Shown here: in pieces, positions 18,446 to 28,122 of the stretch
How positions within the stretch are numbered: position 1 is the first letter of the stretch
Layout of the letters: every line of letters starts with the position of its first letter
Assembly: GCF_900258435.1 (NCBI RefSeq)
Contig: NZ_LT992558.1
Coordinates: 252,721 to 316,720, forward strand
From: Carnobacterium divergens
GTDB taxonomy: Bacteria > Bacillota > Bacilli > Lactobacillales > Carnobacteriaceae
Reading direction: 5' to 3'
Length of the DNA: 64,000 nt
The notes under the pieces: model-generated
The model's input: the letters and a program-made list of their open reading frames with translations, nothing else
The model's database searches: none
Told to the model about the DNA's origin: nothing
Translations under genes and position numbers: made by a program

Positions 18446-19627
18446 TTAACATTCTTTTCCATAATAGTCAATAACTTGCTCATATATTTTAAATATTTTT
18501 TTCAATTCAAAATGCAATTCATAAGTAACTGCATTACGTTTACATCTATTACAGAAACTAGTCATTTCTTTCAATCTTTCAGTTCTCATAGAACCTTTAA
18601 TTAAATGATGATGTAAATATAGTACAGAAATAATATCATGTATCTTAAAATTAGTTAAATATAAAGCTGCATCTTGTCTATTAACACCTGAAGAAATTGC
18701 ATAATTCTTCAATGATAACTTAGGGTTTCTTTTTTTTGAAGAATTGTACGAATATACTTGCCCACCTTTCAACTCACTATGAAATTGATTTACTTCAACA
18801 ATATTAAATAGTATTGGCCTACTATGGGCAGCTATATCTCTTATATTTTTAGCAAAATATAAAAATTCACTCGTATTTTTAAAAGATTTACTATTGTGTT
18901 TTTTCTCTTCTGTATAAAATTTCAAAAATTGCGCCAACTGCCCAAATGTCATAAGCTCAATTAAAACCCAAATACTTGGCGATGAACCTCTTTTTTGATA
19001 TAAATCCTCATGATAATAACTTTTTGAATTACTATTATCCATTATTTTTTTATCAACAGCAATATAACGTTCTTCCAAATCTAGACATTCTTGTTTTTTT
19101 GCATCTTCAGTTTTAGATCCATCTTTCATAATTTTTTGTTTAATAAGGTTTTTTTGATATAAATCATAGTCTACTATGATACTGTATCCATCTTCATCCC
19201 CCTCTGTGATGGCATTTATAAGGTTACTTTTTATGGAGTGTTCAATATCTAAAGTTAGTTTCATAACTAAATAGCGGAAGTGCATATCTATTGTTGCTAA
19301 GTCACTTAAATGTCCAAAATCTAGATTAACATACTTTCCATTACTATCCTTTTCAAAATTTTTTCTAAATGATGTGATTTTGTAATAATAAGTATTTTTT
19401 GACAGAATACTTTGGGCTGATTTTTCATCAATATTTTTAAACTGGATACCCTTAAAATTTAAATATCTAATCTGTTCGTCTATTTTTAATTTACTTTTAG
19501 TTTTTACTTTATCTACAAGGAGTTTATCCTTACTTTTTATTTCGTCCTTATATCCTGAACTAATCTTTTCTACCATTTGGTATTTATAAGATTTTAATTG
19601 ATTAATCTGACCGAAATCTAGTTTCAT
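18446..19627 (-). CDS. Abi_2/AbiD-AbiF-like abortive infection protein with HEPN motif
   Basis: A 393-residue protein resembling the Abi_2 family (AbiD/AbiF of lactococci), which aborts phage infection. Family-like stretches are NTYYYKITSFRKNF (79-92) and LSDLATIDMHFRYLVMKL. An RX4H motif (R263-DIAA-H268 in NIRDIAAHSRP) marks a HEPN-type ribonuclease active site. A C-terminal CNRCKR pair is also present. Base composition is clearly more AT-rich than the neighbouring core genes, and the gene interrupts the rsmG-mnmG synteny, so it is probably acquired. It has its own promoter and ribosome site (TAGGAG) and no partner gene. The antiphage role is inferred from family resemblance. Confidence 0.72.
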   Translation of the reverse strand: MKLDFGQINQLKSYKYQMVEKISSGYKDEIKSKDKLLVDKVKTKSKLKIDEQIRYLNFKGIQFKNIDEKSAQSILSKNTYYYKITSFRKNFEKDSNGKYVNLDFGHLSDLATIDMHFRYLVMKLTLDIEHSIKSNLINAITEGDEDGYSIIVDYDLYQKNLIKQKIMKDGSKTEDAKKQECLDLEERYIAVDKKIMDNSNSKSYYHEDLYQKRGSSPSIWVLIELMTFGQLAQFLKFYTEEKKHNSKSFKNTSEFLYFAKNIRDIAAHSRPILFNIVEVNQFHSELKGGQVYSYNSSKKRNPKLSLKNYAISSGVNRQDAALYLTNFKIHDIISVLYLHHHLIKGSMRTERLKEMTSFCNRCKRNAVTYELHFELKKIFKIYEQVIDYYGKEC

Positions 19628-19659
19628 ATTTATATTCTCCTAAATTATTTGTAACTACT

Positions 19660-19688
19660 ATAATAACCCATTTTATTCTAAATGCCAA
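19660..19688 (-). promoter_or_regulatory. promoter of the Abi-like gene
   Basis: Minus-strand -35 TTGGCA (19683-19688), 17-base spacer, -10 TATTAT (19660-19665). Confidence 0.6.
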
Positions 19689-19710
19689 TTCGATTTACTA
19701 TTATTTTTAT

Positions 19711-19771
19711 TAAAAACAAAAAATATACCGATGTAAATTCATCTAACTAAAGAATTTGCATCGGTATATTT
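19711..19771 (-). terminator. intrinsic terminator after mnmG
   Basis: Arms of 20 bases (19721-19740 and 19752-19771) with one mismatch, carrying ATACCGATG/CATCGGTAT, followed on the minus strand by UUUUUUGUUUUU. It ends six bases before the mnmG stop codon. Confidence 0.85.
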
Positions 19772-19777
19772 TATACT

Positions 19778-21673
19778 TTAAACTTCTACTTTCGCAATCT
19801 TACCTTGCTCAATATAAACCATCAAAATCGAAATATCGGCTGGATTTACTCCGCTGATTCGACTTGCTTGGGCAATGGTTTCTGGTTGGATTTTGATTAG
19901 TTTTTGCTTGGCTTCTGTTGCTAAGCCGTTAATAGCTTCATAATCAATACGTTCTGGAATGCGTTTTGATTCCATTCGTTTCATTTTCGCCACTTTTTCA
20001 AAGGCTTTTTGAATGTAACCTTCGTATTTCACTTGAATTTCAACTTGCTCTGCAACGTCTTTTGCTACGGCGATTTCTGCTGGGGCAAATTGAACAACTT
20101 CTTGATAACTGATTTCTGGACGACGTAAGAAGTCTGCTGCCAAAATTCCGTCTTTTAATGGGGAAGAACCTTTTTCAACTAAAAATGCTTGAAGTTCAGC
20201 ATGCGGTTTTAAACGAACCGAATTTAAACGTTTGATTTCAGCTTCAACAGCTGCTTTTTTAATCAAATAAGTTTGGTAACGTTCTTCGTCTGCTAAACCT
20301 AACTCGTGTCCGATTTCTGTTAAACGGAAATCCGCATTGTCGTGACGTAAAAGTAAGCGATATTCCGCGCGAGACGTTAATAAACGGTAAGGTTCATTGG
20401 TTCCTTTTGTTACCAGATCATCAATCATAACGCCAATATAACCGTCGCTACGCTTCATAATAAAGGGTTCTTTTCCTTGAATTTTCAAGGCTGCATTAAT
20501 CCCAGCCATCAAACCTTGACCCGCTGCTTCTTCATAGCCTGAAGTTCCATTCATTTGACCTGCAGTAAAGAGATTCTCAACGGTTTTCGTTTCTAAAGAG
20601 GGGCGCAGTTGATGAGGAACGACCACATCATACTCAATCGCATAACCTGTTCGCATCATTTCTGCATTTTCTAATCCTTCGATTGAACGGATCATTTCTA
20701 ATTGAACATCCTCTGGTAAAGAGGTAGATAAACCTTGAACATAGACTTCCTCTGTATTACGACCTTCTGGTTCTAAAAACAGTTGATGTCTTGGTTTGTC
20801 ACTAAAACGGACGATTTTATCTTCAATGGATGGGCAATATCTTGCGCCTACTCCTTCTACAATTCCTGTAAACATTGGCGCACGGTGTAGATTCGCTTGA
20901 ATGATTTCGTGAGTTTTTTCATTGCTATACGTTAACCAGCAAGACAATTGATCTTTTAAATAAAGACTGTCGGGTGTCTTATAGCTGAAATGATTTGGTT
21001 TTTCATCTCCCGGTTGTTCTTCCGTTACGCTGTAATCAATGGTTGAACCTTTTACGCGTGGCGGTGTTCCTGTTTTAAAACGGGCCAATTCAAAGCCATT
21101 TCTTAATAGGCTTTCAGATAACTTAATAGAAGGTTGTGAGTTGTTTGGACCAGAAGAATATTTTAACTCTCCAATAATAATTTGTCCTCTTGAAGAAGTT
21201 CCAGCAGTTAATACCACAGCTTTACTACGGTAAATAGCGCCTGTATTTGTAACGATTCCTTCACAAATTCCATTTTCAATAATTAGATCTTCGGCAATTC
21301 CTTGACGTAAAATCAAGTTGTCCGTCTTTTCAATTGTATATTTCATTTCATTGGCGTAAAGAAATTTATCGGCTTGTGCCCGCAAAGCTCTCACGGCAGG
21401 GCCTTTCCCTGTATTTAACATTCTCATTTGAATGTATGTTTTATCAATGTTGCGTCCCATTTCGCCACCTAAAGCATCGATTTCACGAACTACAACGCCT
21501 TTTGCTGGACCTCCAACGGATGGATTACATGGCATAAATGCCACCATATCTAAATTGATGGTTAAAAGTAGTGTGCTTGCACCCATTCGTGCGCTTGCTA
21601 GCGCCGCTTCTGATCCTGCATGTCCTGCTCCAACTACGATAACATCAAATGTACCTGCTTCATATCGTTCCAT
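19778..21673 (-). CDS. mnmG: tRNA uridine-5-carboxymethylaminomethyl modification enzyme MnmG (GidA)
   Basis: FAD-dependent partner of MnmE; together they install the cmnm5 group at U34 of tRNAs reading split codon boxes. The N-terminal FAD motif is [17 protein letters not shown] (16-32). The family blocks [14 protein letters not shown] and [20 protein letters not shown] are intact, and the C-terminal helical domain binds MnmE and tRNA ([13 protein letters not shown]). The 631 residues are the usual length. It lies 15 bases downstream of mnmE in one operon. Confidence 0.97.
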   Translation of the reverse strand: MERYEAGTFDVIVVGAGHAGSEAALASARMGASTLLLTINLDMVAFMPCNPSVGGPAKGVVVREIDALGGEMGRNIDKTYIQMRMLNTGKGPAVRALRAQADKFLYANEMKYTIEKTDNLILRQGIAEDLIIENGICEGIVTNTGAIYRSKAVVLTAGTSSRGQIIIGELKYSSGPNNSQPSIKLSESLLRNGFELARFKTGTPPRVKGSTIDYSVTEEQPGDEKPNHFSYKTPDSLYLKDQLSCWLTYSNEKTHEIIQANLHRAPMFTGIVEGVGARYCPSIEDKIVRFSDKPRHQLFLEPEGRNTEEVYVQGLSTSLPEDVQLEMIRSIEGLENAEMMRTGYAIEYDVVVPHQLRPSLETKTVENLFTAGQMNGTSGYEEAAGQGLMAGINAALKIQGKEPFIMKRSDGYIGVMIDDLVTKGTNEPYRLLTSRAEYRLLLRHDNADFRLTEIGHELGLADEERYQTYLIKKAAVEAEIKRLNSVRLKPHAELQAFLVEKGSSPLKDGILAADFLRRPEISYQEVVQFAPAEIAVAKDVAEQVEIQVKYEGYIQKAFEKVAKMKRMESKRIPERIDYEAINGLATEAKQKLIKIQPETIAQASRISGVNPADISILMVYIEQGKIAKVEV

Positions 21674-21688
21674 TTTCTCATTCCCTTC

Positions 21689-23077
21689 CTATTTACCTAA
21701 ACAGAATTGACTAAAGAGCTGCGTTAATAATTCATCTTGAACGCTGTCTCCTGTAATTTCACCTAATAAATCCCAACAACGAGTCATATCAATTTGAACT
21801 AAATCTACTGGCATGCCAGATTCAATTCCGTTGATAACTTCGTCCAATGCTGCTTCTGCGTCATGAAGTAAAGCAATATGACGAACATTGGATACATACG
21901 TAGCATCTCGTTCCCCAGTTGCTCCTGCAAAGAACAATGCGGCAATTTTATTTTCTAAGCTTTCAATACCCGATTTGGTTAAAATAGATGTTTTAACAAT
22001 ACTTTCTGGATCCACCAATGATTCCAATTCAGCTAAATCCAATTGGTTTGGCAAATCCATTTTATTTAAAATGACGATGCGATGATTGTCATTTGTCGCT
22101 TCAATCAACAATCGATCTTCATTTGTTAAAGGTTCATTTTGATTAAAAACCAGTAAGACTAAGTCCGCTTCGCTTAAAGCTTGACGGCTACGCTCCACAC
22201 CAATACGCTCCACAATGTCTTCTGTTTCACGAATTCCGGCAGTATCGACTAGTTTTAATGGCACGCCTCGAACATTCACATATTCTTCGATAATATCTCG
22301 CGTTGTCCCAGCAATTTCAGTCACAATTGCCTTGTCTTCTTGTAAAAGGAAATTCAACAAGCTTGATTTCCCAACATTTGGACGACCAATAATCGCCGTT
22401 GCTAATCCCTCTCGAAGGATTTTCCCTTCGCTTGCTGTTTGTAAAAGTTGATTGATGCTTGCCTTTACTTGATAGGCTTTTTCAACTAGAAGTTTTGAAG
22501 TCAGAGTCTCTACGTCATCATATTCAGGATAATCAATATTCACTTCTACTTGCGCTAATGTGTCTAAAATTTCTGAACGAAGGTTGCGAATTAATTGCGA
22601 AAGATTGCCGTCTAACTGTTGCAAAGCTAAATACATCGCTTTATCCGTTTTGGCACGTATCAAATCCATCACGGCCTCTGCCTGTGATAAATCGATTCGG
22701 CCATTTAGAAAAGCACGTTTCGTAAATTCGCCTGGTTCTGCCAAACGAGCGCCATTTTGCAAGACAAGTTGCAACACTTGATTGACTGACGTAATGCCTC
22801 CGTGACAATTAATCTCAACCACATCTTCTCTAGTAAAAGTTTTTGGCTCGCGCATAACGGAAACCATCACTTCATCAATGACACCATTATTTTTCGGATC
22901 AATGATATGTCCATAATGAATCGTATGACTCGGCACTTCCGCTAATTGTTTTTTCCCAGCTTGATAAACTTTATCTGCAACTGCTAATGCTTCGTCGCCT
23001 GATAGGCGAACAATTCCAATCGCACCTTCACCTGGTGGCGTTGAAACAGCTGCAATTGTATCAAATTCTAATGACAA
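21689..23077 (-). CDS. mnmE: tRNA modification GTPase MnmE (TrmE)
   Basis: GTPase that works with MnmG on U34 of tRNA. It has an N-terminal formyl-THF-binding domain (about 1-120), helical domain, and inserted G domain with [25 protein letters not shown] and NKMD. The C-terminal FCLGK carries the catalytic cysteine. I choose TTG at 23077 ([12 protein letters not shown]) because AAGGAG lies 8-9 bases before it; this gives 462 residues. A GTG three codons upstream overlaps the ribosome site. It is the first gene of the mnmE-mnmG operon, with a near-consensus promoter and an untranslated leader of about 165 bases. Confidence 0.96.
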   Translation of the reverse strand: MSLEFDTIAAVSTPPGEGAIGIVRLSGDEALAVADKVYQAGKKQLAEVPSHTIHYGHIIDPKNNGVIDEVMVSVMREPKTFTREDVVEINCHGGITSVNQVLQLVLQNGARLAEPGEFTKRAFLNGRIDLSQAEAVMDLIRAKTDKAMYLALQQLDGNLSQLIRNLRSEILDTLAQVEVNIDYPEYDDVETLTSKLLVEKAYQVKASINQLLQTASEGKILREGLATAIIGRPNVGKSSLLNFLLQEDKAIVTEIAGTTRDIIEEYVNVRGVPLKLVDTAGIRETEDIVERIGVERSRQALSEADLVLLVFNQNEPLTNEDRLLIEATNDNHRIVILNKMDLPNQLDLAELESLVDPESIVKTSILTKSGIESLENKIAALFFAGATGERDATYVSNVRHIALLHDAEAALDEVINGIESGMPVDLVQIDMTRCWDLLGEITGDSVQDELLTQLFSQFCLGK

Positions 23078-23250
23078 CAGACTCACTCCTTCTTATTTTT
23101 TTGCACCAAAAAAGTGCCCACTCCACCCCTTGGCTATAAATAGCTAGAAATGGATAAAGCACTTTGACTACTTTTATCGCTAATAAATATTTCAATAAAT
23201 GATTAAATTGTAAGGTTAGAACATCTTTTTTTCAGATGTCAGTTGTTATG

Positions 23251-23279
23251 AATATAACGTTAAATCCATCGTTTGTCAA
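23251..23279 (-). promoter_or_regulatory. mnmE-mnmG promoter
   Basis: Minus-strand consensus -35 TTGACA (23274-23279), 17-base spacer, -10 TATATT (23251-23256). The leader of about 165 bases to mnmE contains a short ACATCT/AGATGT stem and a GCAC/GTGC stem, and no recognised riboswitch. Confidence 0.75.
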
Positions 23280-23297
23280 TCCTAAAACCGCAATTTT

Positions 23298-23771
23298 TCA
23301 ATCGCTTTTTTTGATTTTTCGTGGTCGAACCCAATGATTGACCCCTAATGCAATACCTGTGCCAATAAAAGTATCCAAAACACGTTCCATCGCATACCCA
23401 AAGGACTCATTTTCAGGAATCATAAAGATGATCGTTAAAAACGTGCCGCAAGCTCCTACTACACCTTCACGATGTCCAGTAGCTGAACAGCACGTAATCA
23501 TCACCATCATCAAAAGTGGGATACAAACAAGCTGAACGATGACAACATTTCCAATCACTTCATATAATAAAATAACAATTACTGCAAAAATTGCTCCAAA
23601 TGTATTTCCAACAATCCGGTGACGACCGAATTTTCGTGTATTTTCCATATCTTCTCTAAGTGCAAAAACAGCCGTTAACGTGGCAACTATTGGTGTTCCT
23701 CGATCAAAAATGGTGAAAATCAGCATACATAAAAAAACACTGATGCCTGTTTTAATTGTTCTCAAACCCAT
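23298..23771 (-). CDS. FUSC/aromatic acid exporter-like membrane protein
   Basis: A 157-residue, highly hydrophobic protein with about four or five transmembrane segments, an EDMENTRKFGRHRIVGNTFGA loop and a basic C-terminus (HWVRPRKIKKSD). This matches the short membrane-only members of the aromatic-acid-exporter/FUSC group, which lack the cytoplasmic domain. Substrate unknown. The ATG used has no convincing ribosome site. An open frame extends upstream through KGWGTKLFELSKFK behind AAGGATGGGG, but it offers no ATG, GTG or TTG. The true start may therefore be a rare codon. It lies directly upstream of the mnmE promoter. Confidence 0.65.
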   Translation of the reverse strand: MGLRTIKTGISVFLCMLIFTIFDRGTPIVATLTAVFALREDMENTRKFGRHRIVGNTFGAIFAVIVILLYEVIGNVVIVQLVCIPLLMMVMITCCSATGHREGVVGACGTFLTIIFMIPENESFGYAMERVLDTFIGTGIALGVNHWVRPRKIKKSD

Positions 23772-23996
23772 TTTAAACTTACTTAATTCAAACAGTTTCG
23801 TTCCCCATCCTTTATTAAAAACTTCACATACCTACTTGCTAAAATATACCCCTATTCATTTTCTTTGTCAAACCGCCTTTCAACAATAGAAAAAACTCAC
23901 TTTCATTCTCTCTTTTGGTCGCCATGTGCTAAAATAGAAATGTAGAAATAACTAAACGAATAAAATTGAAACTATCTAAGAATGCGAGGATTAACT

Positions 23997-24713
23997 ATGA
24001 ATAAATTTTACGAAATTTATTTAGACTTGGAAAAAGCCATTCTAAATCAAACGTACCATGCAGGCACCCTGCTTCCAAGCGAAAATGATTTAGCAAAAGT
24101 CTATCATGTCTCACGAGAAACCATTCGAAAAGCCCTAGTACTACTGTTGGAAAATGGCTATATTCAAAAAAAACAAGGCAAAGGTTCCATTGTTTTAAAC
24201 GTCAATCGTTTTGATTTTCCGGTTTCTGGTTTAACAAGCTTTAAAGAGCTCCATGATTCACAAAATTTGAAAAGTGAGACCATTGTGACTAAAAATTGTA
24301 TCGAAAAAATCTCAAAAAAATTAGCGAACCACTTAAAAATTTCTCAAGATACCGAAATTATTTATGTCGAACGTCAACGTAAATTTAATCAAGAAGTGGT
24401 AATTTTAGACAAAGATTATTTGCTTACTTCAATTATCCCAGAACTGCCAACAGAGGCTGCTCAAAATTCGATTTACGATTATATTGAACATACCTTGGGA
24501 TTAACAATCAGCTTTGCTCAAAAAGAAATCACCGTTGATCCGGCAACCAAAAAAGACCACGAATTAATGGACTTAAATGGAGATACTCATGTTGTCGTCG
24601 TTCGTAGCGATGTTTATTTAGAAGACACGACTCTCTTCCAGCATACAGAGTCTCGACATCGACTGGATCGTTTTCGTTTTGTTGAATTTGCGAGACGAAG
24701 AAGCCCAATGTAA
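23997..24713 (+). CDS. treR: trehalose operon repressor TreR (GntR family)
   Basis: A 238-residue regulator with an N-terminal GntR winged helix (LLPSENDLAKVYHVSRETIRKAL, then GKGSIV) and a C-terminal UTRA effector domain. In B. subtilis the homolog represses the tre genes until trehalose-6-phosphate binds. I choose the ATG at 23997 since GAGGA lies 7 bases before it; the upstream in-frame ATG (23982) overlaps that site. It converges on the treB-treC operon, sharing a bidirectional terminator, and a matching operator lies at the treB promoter. Confidence 0.9.
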   Translation: MNKFYEIYLDLEKAILNQTYHAGTLLPSENDLAKVYHVSRETIRKALVLLLENGYIQKKQGKGSIVLNVNRFDFPVSGLTSFKELHDSQNLKSETIVTKNCIEKISKKLANHLKISQDTEIIYVERQRKFNQEVVILDKDYLLTSIIPELPTEAAQNSIYDYIEHTLGLTISFAQKEITVDPATKKDHELMDLNGDTHVVVVRSDVYLEDTTLFQHTESRHRLDRFRFVEFARRRSPM

Positions 24714-24728
24714 TTTCTTCTTATCAAA

Positions 24729-24774
24729 CAAAAAAAGAGAAACTATTTCCCAGGAAATAGTTTCTCTTTTTTTA
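24729..24774. terminator. bidirectional terminator between treR and treC
   Basis: Perfect long stem with AAAGAGAAACTATTTCC (ending 24750) and its complement (from 24753), a two-base gap between the arms, A-run before and U-run after. It serves both convergent genes. Confidence 0.9.
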
Positions 24775-26427
24775 TTTCTCTATATAAAACGCAATCGTTT
24801 CATAAGGTTCCAAATGAATCTTACTTGTTAACTTCCGTTTCTTCCCATTTCCAATCAAGTAACGACTCTCTTGATTGCTAAATTCCATTGGAATATCCAC
24901 TGAAGTTGACTCGCCATAAAAATTATTTAATACAAGAACTTGTTCAGAATCCAATTCTCGGACGTAGCCATAAACACTTGGATGATCCATTAATAAGCTT
25001 CTATACGCTCCTTCTGAAATAACCTTCATCTCTTTGCGCAATTGAATCAAGCTTTGATAATAATTGAAAATTTGGCCCTCTTCGCGTTCTTTTTTCACAT
25101 TAATCAGTGAATAATTATCTGCTACTTTTAACCAAGGTTTCCCCGTACTAAATCCTGCATTTTCTGTTTCATCCCATTGCATTGGCGTACGACTTGTATC
25201 TCTAGATTTCTCTTGGATAATGGCCATAATTTCAGCTTCAGATACGCCTTTTTTCTGTAATTCTGCATATGCATTATGGGTTTCAATATCAACATAGTCC
25301 TTAATATCTGCAAAATCGGGATTCAACATTCCGATTTCTTCCCCTTGGTAAATATAAGGAGTCCCGCGTAACAAATGAATGGTTTGAGCTAGCATTGTAG
25401 CTGTTTCAAAACGATAATGAACAGAATCACCAAAACGACTCAAGGCTCTTGGTTGATCGTGATTGTTCCAAAACAACGCATTCCAGCCATTTCCCTCTGA
25501 CATTCCTTCTTGCCAATCATTCAAAATGGTTTTCAATTCCATAAAATCAAAAGGCATTAAGGACCACTTTTCACCATCTAAATAATCTACTTTTAAATGG
25601 TGAAAGCTAAAGGCCATCGACAATTCATTTCTATCTGGATTTGAGTACATCACACAATTGTCAATCGTTGTCGAAGACATTTCACCAACAGTTACGCTAT
25701 CCTCTTCTTTACCAAAGCTGGCCTTATTTAGCTCCATTAAATACTCGTGAACAATTGGCTGATCTGTATACAGTGATTTGCCATTTCCTGTCAAATCATC
25801 AACTAGTTCTAACGGTTTGCCAATCACGTTCATTACGTCAAAACGGAAGCCTTTCACGCCTTTTTCAAGCCAAAAATTCACTACAGCAAACAGTTCTTCA
25901 CGAACTGCCGGATTGTGCCAATTTAAATCAGCCTGTGTTCGATCGTATAAATTCAAGAAGTACTTTCCTGTCTCACCAAAAGGAGTCCAGCTCGGTCCGC
26001 CAAATTTTGACTCCCAATTTGTTGGCAAGCTTCCATCGGCTTTAGGTTCACGAATATAATAGTAATCCAGATACTTTTTATCTCCCGCTAACGCCTTCTG
26101 GAACCACTCGTGTTCAACCGAAGTATGATTTAAAACCATATCTAGCATAATTTCAATCCCTAATTTTTGCGTTTCTCTAACGAGTTCTTCAAAATCAGCC
26201 ATTGTTCCAAATAAAGGATCAATCGCCAGATAGTTTGAAATATCATAGCCATTGTCATTTTGCGGTGAACAAAAGAATGGATTTAACCAGATCATATCCA
26301 CTCCTAAATCAGATAAATAAGGAATTTTTTCAATCACTCCCCTTAGATCTCCGACGCCATCTCCATTTGAATCTTTAAACGATTTTGGATAAATTTGATA
26401 AATTACTTTTTCATGAAAATTACTCAT
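24772..26427 (-). CDS. treC: alpha,alpha-phosphotrehalase (trehalose-6-phosphate hydrolase)
   Basis: GH13 enzyme that splits imported trehalose-6-phosphate into glucose and glucose-6-phosphate in the cytosol. GH13 landmarks are DMVLNHTS (region I), GFRFDVMNVI with the nucleophile Asp (region II), TVGEMSS with the acid/base Glu (region III) and WNNHDQPRALSRFG (region IV). The 551-residue length fits. The ATG at 26427 (MSNFHEKVIYQ) is preceded by GGAG at 6 bases; an in-frame ATG four codons upstream overlaps it. It lies downstream of treB in one operon. The gene is also called treA in Bacillus. Confidence 0.93.
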   Translation of the reverse strand: MSNFHEKVIYQIYPKSFKDSNGDGVGDLRGVIEKIPYLSDLGVDMIWLNPFFCSPQNDNGYDISNYLAIDPLFGTMADFEELVRETQKLGIEIMLDMVLNHTSVEHEWFQKALAGDKKYLDYYYIREPKADGSLPTNWESKFGGPSWTPFGETGKYFLNLYDRTQADLNWHNPAVREELFAVVNFWLEKGVKGFRFDVMNVIGKPLELVDDLTGNGKSLYTDQPIVHEYLMELNKASFGKEEDSVTVGEMSSTTIDNCVMYSNPDRNELSMAFSFHHLKVDYLDGEKWSLMPFDFMELKTILNDWQEGMSEGNGWNALFWNNHDQPRALSRFGDSVHYRFETATMLAQTIHLLRGTPYIYQGEEIGMLNPDFADIKDYVDIETHNAYAELQKKGVSEAEIMAIIQEKSRDTSRTPMQWDETENAGFSTGKPWLKVADNYSLINVKKEREEGQIFNYYQSLIQLRKEMKVISEGAYRSLLMDHPSVYGYVRELDSEQVLVLNNFYGESTSVDIPMEFSNQESRYLIGNGKKRKLTSKIHLEPYETIAFYIEK

Positions 26428-26457
26428 ACTAAACTCCATTTCTAAAACAGTTTATTT

Positions 26458-27915
26458 CTACGCTACAATTTTACCCGTTTCTTCATCGATTGGATCTAAT
26501 TTATTGAAGACTCCATACTTACGAAAAGCAACGGTCAATCCAAATGGTACTACGATTGCAATCAACATACAAATGGCAAAAATTAGATAATACGGCGGTT
26601 GAATAGATAAGATACCCGGTAAACCACCAACACCGATTGACAACGCCGTTACATTAAACAATGTCGAAATCAATCCAGCTACACCTGAACCAATCATCGC
26701 TGCGATAAACGGATACACGTATTTTAAATTAATCCCAAAAATAGCGGGTTCTGTTACGCCTAGATAACATGAAATTGCTGCTGGAATCGAGATCTGTTCT
26801 TCTTCTTTATTGCCACGGTGTAAGAAAATAATTGCCAGTACAGCAGAACCTTGTGCAATATTTGAAAGTGCAATCATTGGCCAAAGGTTTGTTCCGCCAA
26901 AATCAGCTACCAACTGCAAATCAATCGCATTCGTCATATGATGTAAGCCTGTAATAACAAGTGGGGCATACAAGAAACCAAATAATGCACCGAACAACCA
27001 GTTAAAACTACTTGCTAAACCAGTGTTTACAATCATTGAAACAAAGCTACCAATTTTCCAACCGATTGGACCTAGTACAAGATGAGCCATTAGCACCGTT
27101 GGAACAAGTGAAAAGAATGGAACAAAAATCATCGAAACTGCTTGTGGAATAAATTTACGTAACCATATTTCAAGATACGCTAACATAAAACCAGCTAGCA
27201 TTGCTGGAATAACTTGTGCTTGATAGCCAATCATATTCACTTGAGCAAAACCGAAGTCCCAGAATGGAATATCTTTAGCAGCCGTTTCTGCCACTGCATA
27301 CGCATTTAATAGCTGTGGTGAGACCAATGTAATCCCTAATACAATCCCAAGAATTTGAGTGGTTCCCATCTTTTTAGCAATGCTCCATGTAATTCCTACT
27401 GGTAGGAAATGGAAAATCGCTTCGCCAATCAACCATAGAAAGCTATTCACACCATTCCAAAAGACCGAAGTTTCCACAATCGTTTTTCCATCCAAGAAAC
27501 CCATCGGTACTTCACCAATCACATTACGAAATCCTAAAATCAAACCACCTACAATAATTGCTGGAATGATTGGTGAAAATATCTCAGCTAAAACAGCCAT
27601 TGCTCGTTGAACGATGTTCATATTTTGTTTGGCAGCATTTTTAACTTGATCTTTTGAACCGCCTTCATTTCCGGATAATTTAACAAATTCATTATAAAAC
27701 GTTGGAACATCATTCCCAATTATTACTTGGAATTGACCAGCTTGAGTAAAGGTTCCTTTAACGGTAGCGATTTTTTCAATTTTTTCTTTATCTGCAAGTG
27801 CGGGATCTACTAATACAAAACGCATTCTAGTTGCACAATGAGTGACTGCTGAAATATTCTCTTTTCCACCAATATCTTCTAACAACAACTGGGCATCTTT
27901 TTTGTAATCTGCCAT
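26458..27915 (-). CDS. treB: PTS trehalose-specific EIIBC component
   Basis: Imports trehalose and phosphorylates it to trehalose-6-phosphate. The N-terminal EIIB domain (about 1-85) carries the phosphocysteine C27 in THCATRMRF. The EIIC domain (about 105-470) has around ten hydrophobic segments and the GITEPAIFG-like box (GVTEPAIFGINLK). There is no EIIA domain, so a glucose-type EIIA must be shared, as in B. subtilis. It is the first gene of treB-treC; its promoter carries a TreR palindrome and a cre-like site. Confidence 0.94.
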   Translation of the reverse strand: MADYKKDAQLLLEDIGGKENISAVTHCATRMRFVLVDPALADKEKIEKIATVKGTFTQAGQFQVIIGNDVPTFYNEFVKLSGNEGGSKDQVKNAAKQNMNIVQRAMAVLAEIFSPIIPAIIVGGLILGFRNVIGEVPMGFLDGKTIVETSVFWNGVNSFLWLIGEAIFHFLPVGITWSIAKKMGTTQILGIVLGITLVSPQLLNAYAVAETAAKDIPFWDFGFAQVNMIGYQAQVIPAMLAGFMLAYLEIWLRKFIPQAVSMIFVPFFSLVPTVLMAHLVLGPIGWKIGSFVSMIVNTGLASSFNWLFGALFGFLYAPLVITGLHHMTNAIDLQLVADFGGTNLWPMIALSNIAQGSAVLAIIFLHRGNKEEEQISIPAAISCYLGVTEPAIFGINLKYVYPFIAAMIGSGVAGLISTLFNVTALSIGVGGLPGILSIQPPYYLIFAICMLIAIVVPFGLTVAFRKYGVFNKLDPIDEETGKIVA

Positions 27916-27941
27916 CTTTTCTCCTCCTTAAAAATCTTTTC

Positions 27942-27959
27942 AACTTGTATATACAAGTT
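27942..27959. promoter_or_regulatory. TreR operator
   Basis: Perfect 18-bp palindrome AACTTGTATATACAAGTT between the treB -10 box and start codon. It contains TTGTATATACAA, the core of the known B. subtilis tre operator. Binding by the TreR encoded at 23997 would block treB-treC. Confidence 0.85.
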
Positions 27960-27973
27960 ATTTTTATAGTTGA

Positions 27974-28011
27974 ATTGTAACCCTTTTCTTTTTATTATGC
28001 AAGCGTTTTTC
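27974..28011 (-). promoter_or_regulatory. treB promoter overlapped by a cre-like site
   Basis: Minus-strand -35 TTGCAT (27997-28002), 17-base spacer, -10 TACAAT (27974-27979). ATGCAAGCGTTTTTC (27997-28011, plus strand) matches the CcpA cre consensus except for the last two positions and covers the -35 box, so carbon catabolite repression by promoter occlusion is likely. Confidence 0.7.
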
Positions 28012-28062
28012 TTTCTTTTTTTAAAGACCTTTAAATTTTGCTAAATTTGACTACCTTCTGGA

Positions 28063-28090
28063 TGCAGTTTTTTCTCGAAAGCGTTATAAT
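28063..28090 (+). promoter_or_regulatory. dhaS promoter
   Basis: Consensus -10 TATAAT (28085-28090) with a weak -35 TGCAGT (28063-28068), spacer 16. It lies about 33 bases before the dhaS start. Confidence 0.5.
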
Positions 28091-28122
28091 GAAATTAACT
28101 ATTACAAGGGACGGGGGATTCC

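Noticed and set aside
21432-21710. Open frames opposite mnmG and mnmE, up to about 90 codons.
   Set aside because: They follow from codon bias of the real genes and have no start signals or recognisable products.
23087-23250. The mnmE leader of about 165 bases as a riboswitch.
   Set aside because: It has only short unrelated stems and no recognised aptamer core; a plain leader is the simpler reading.
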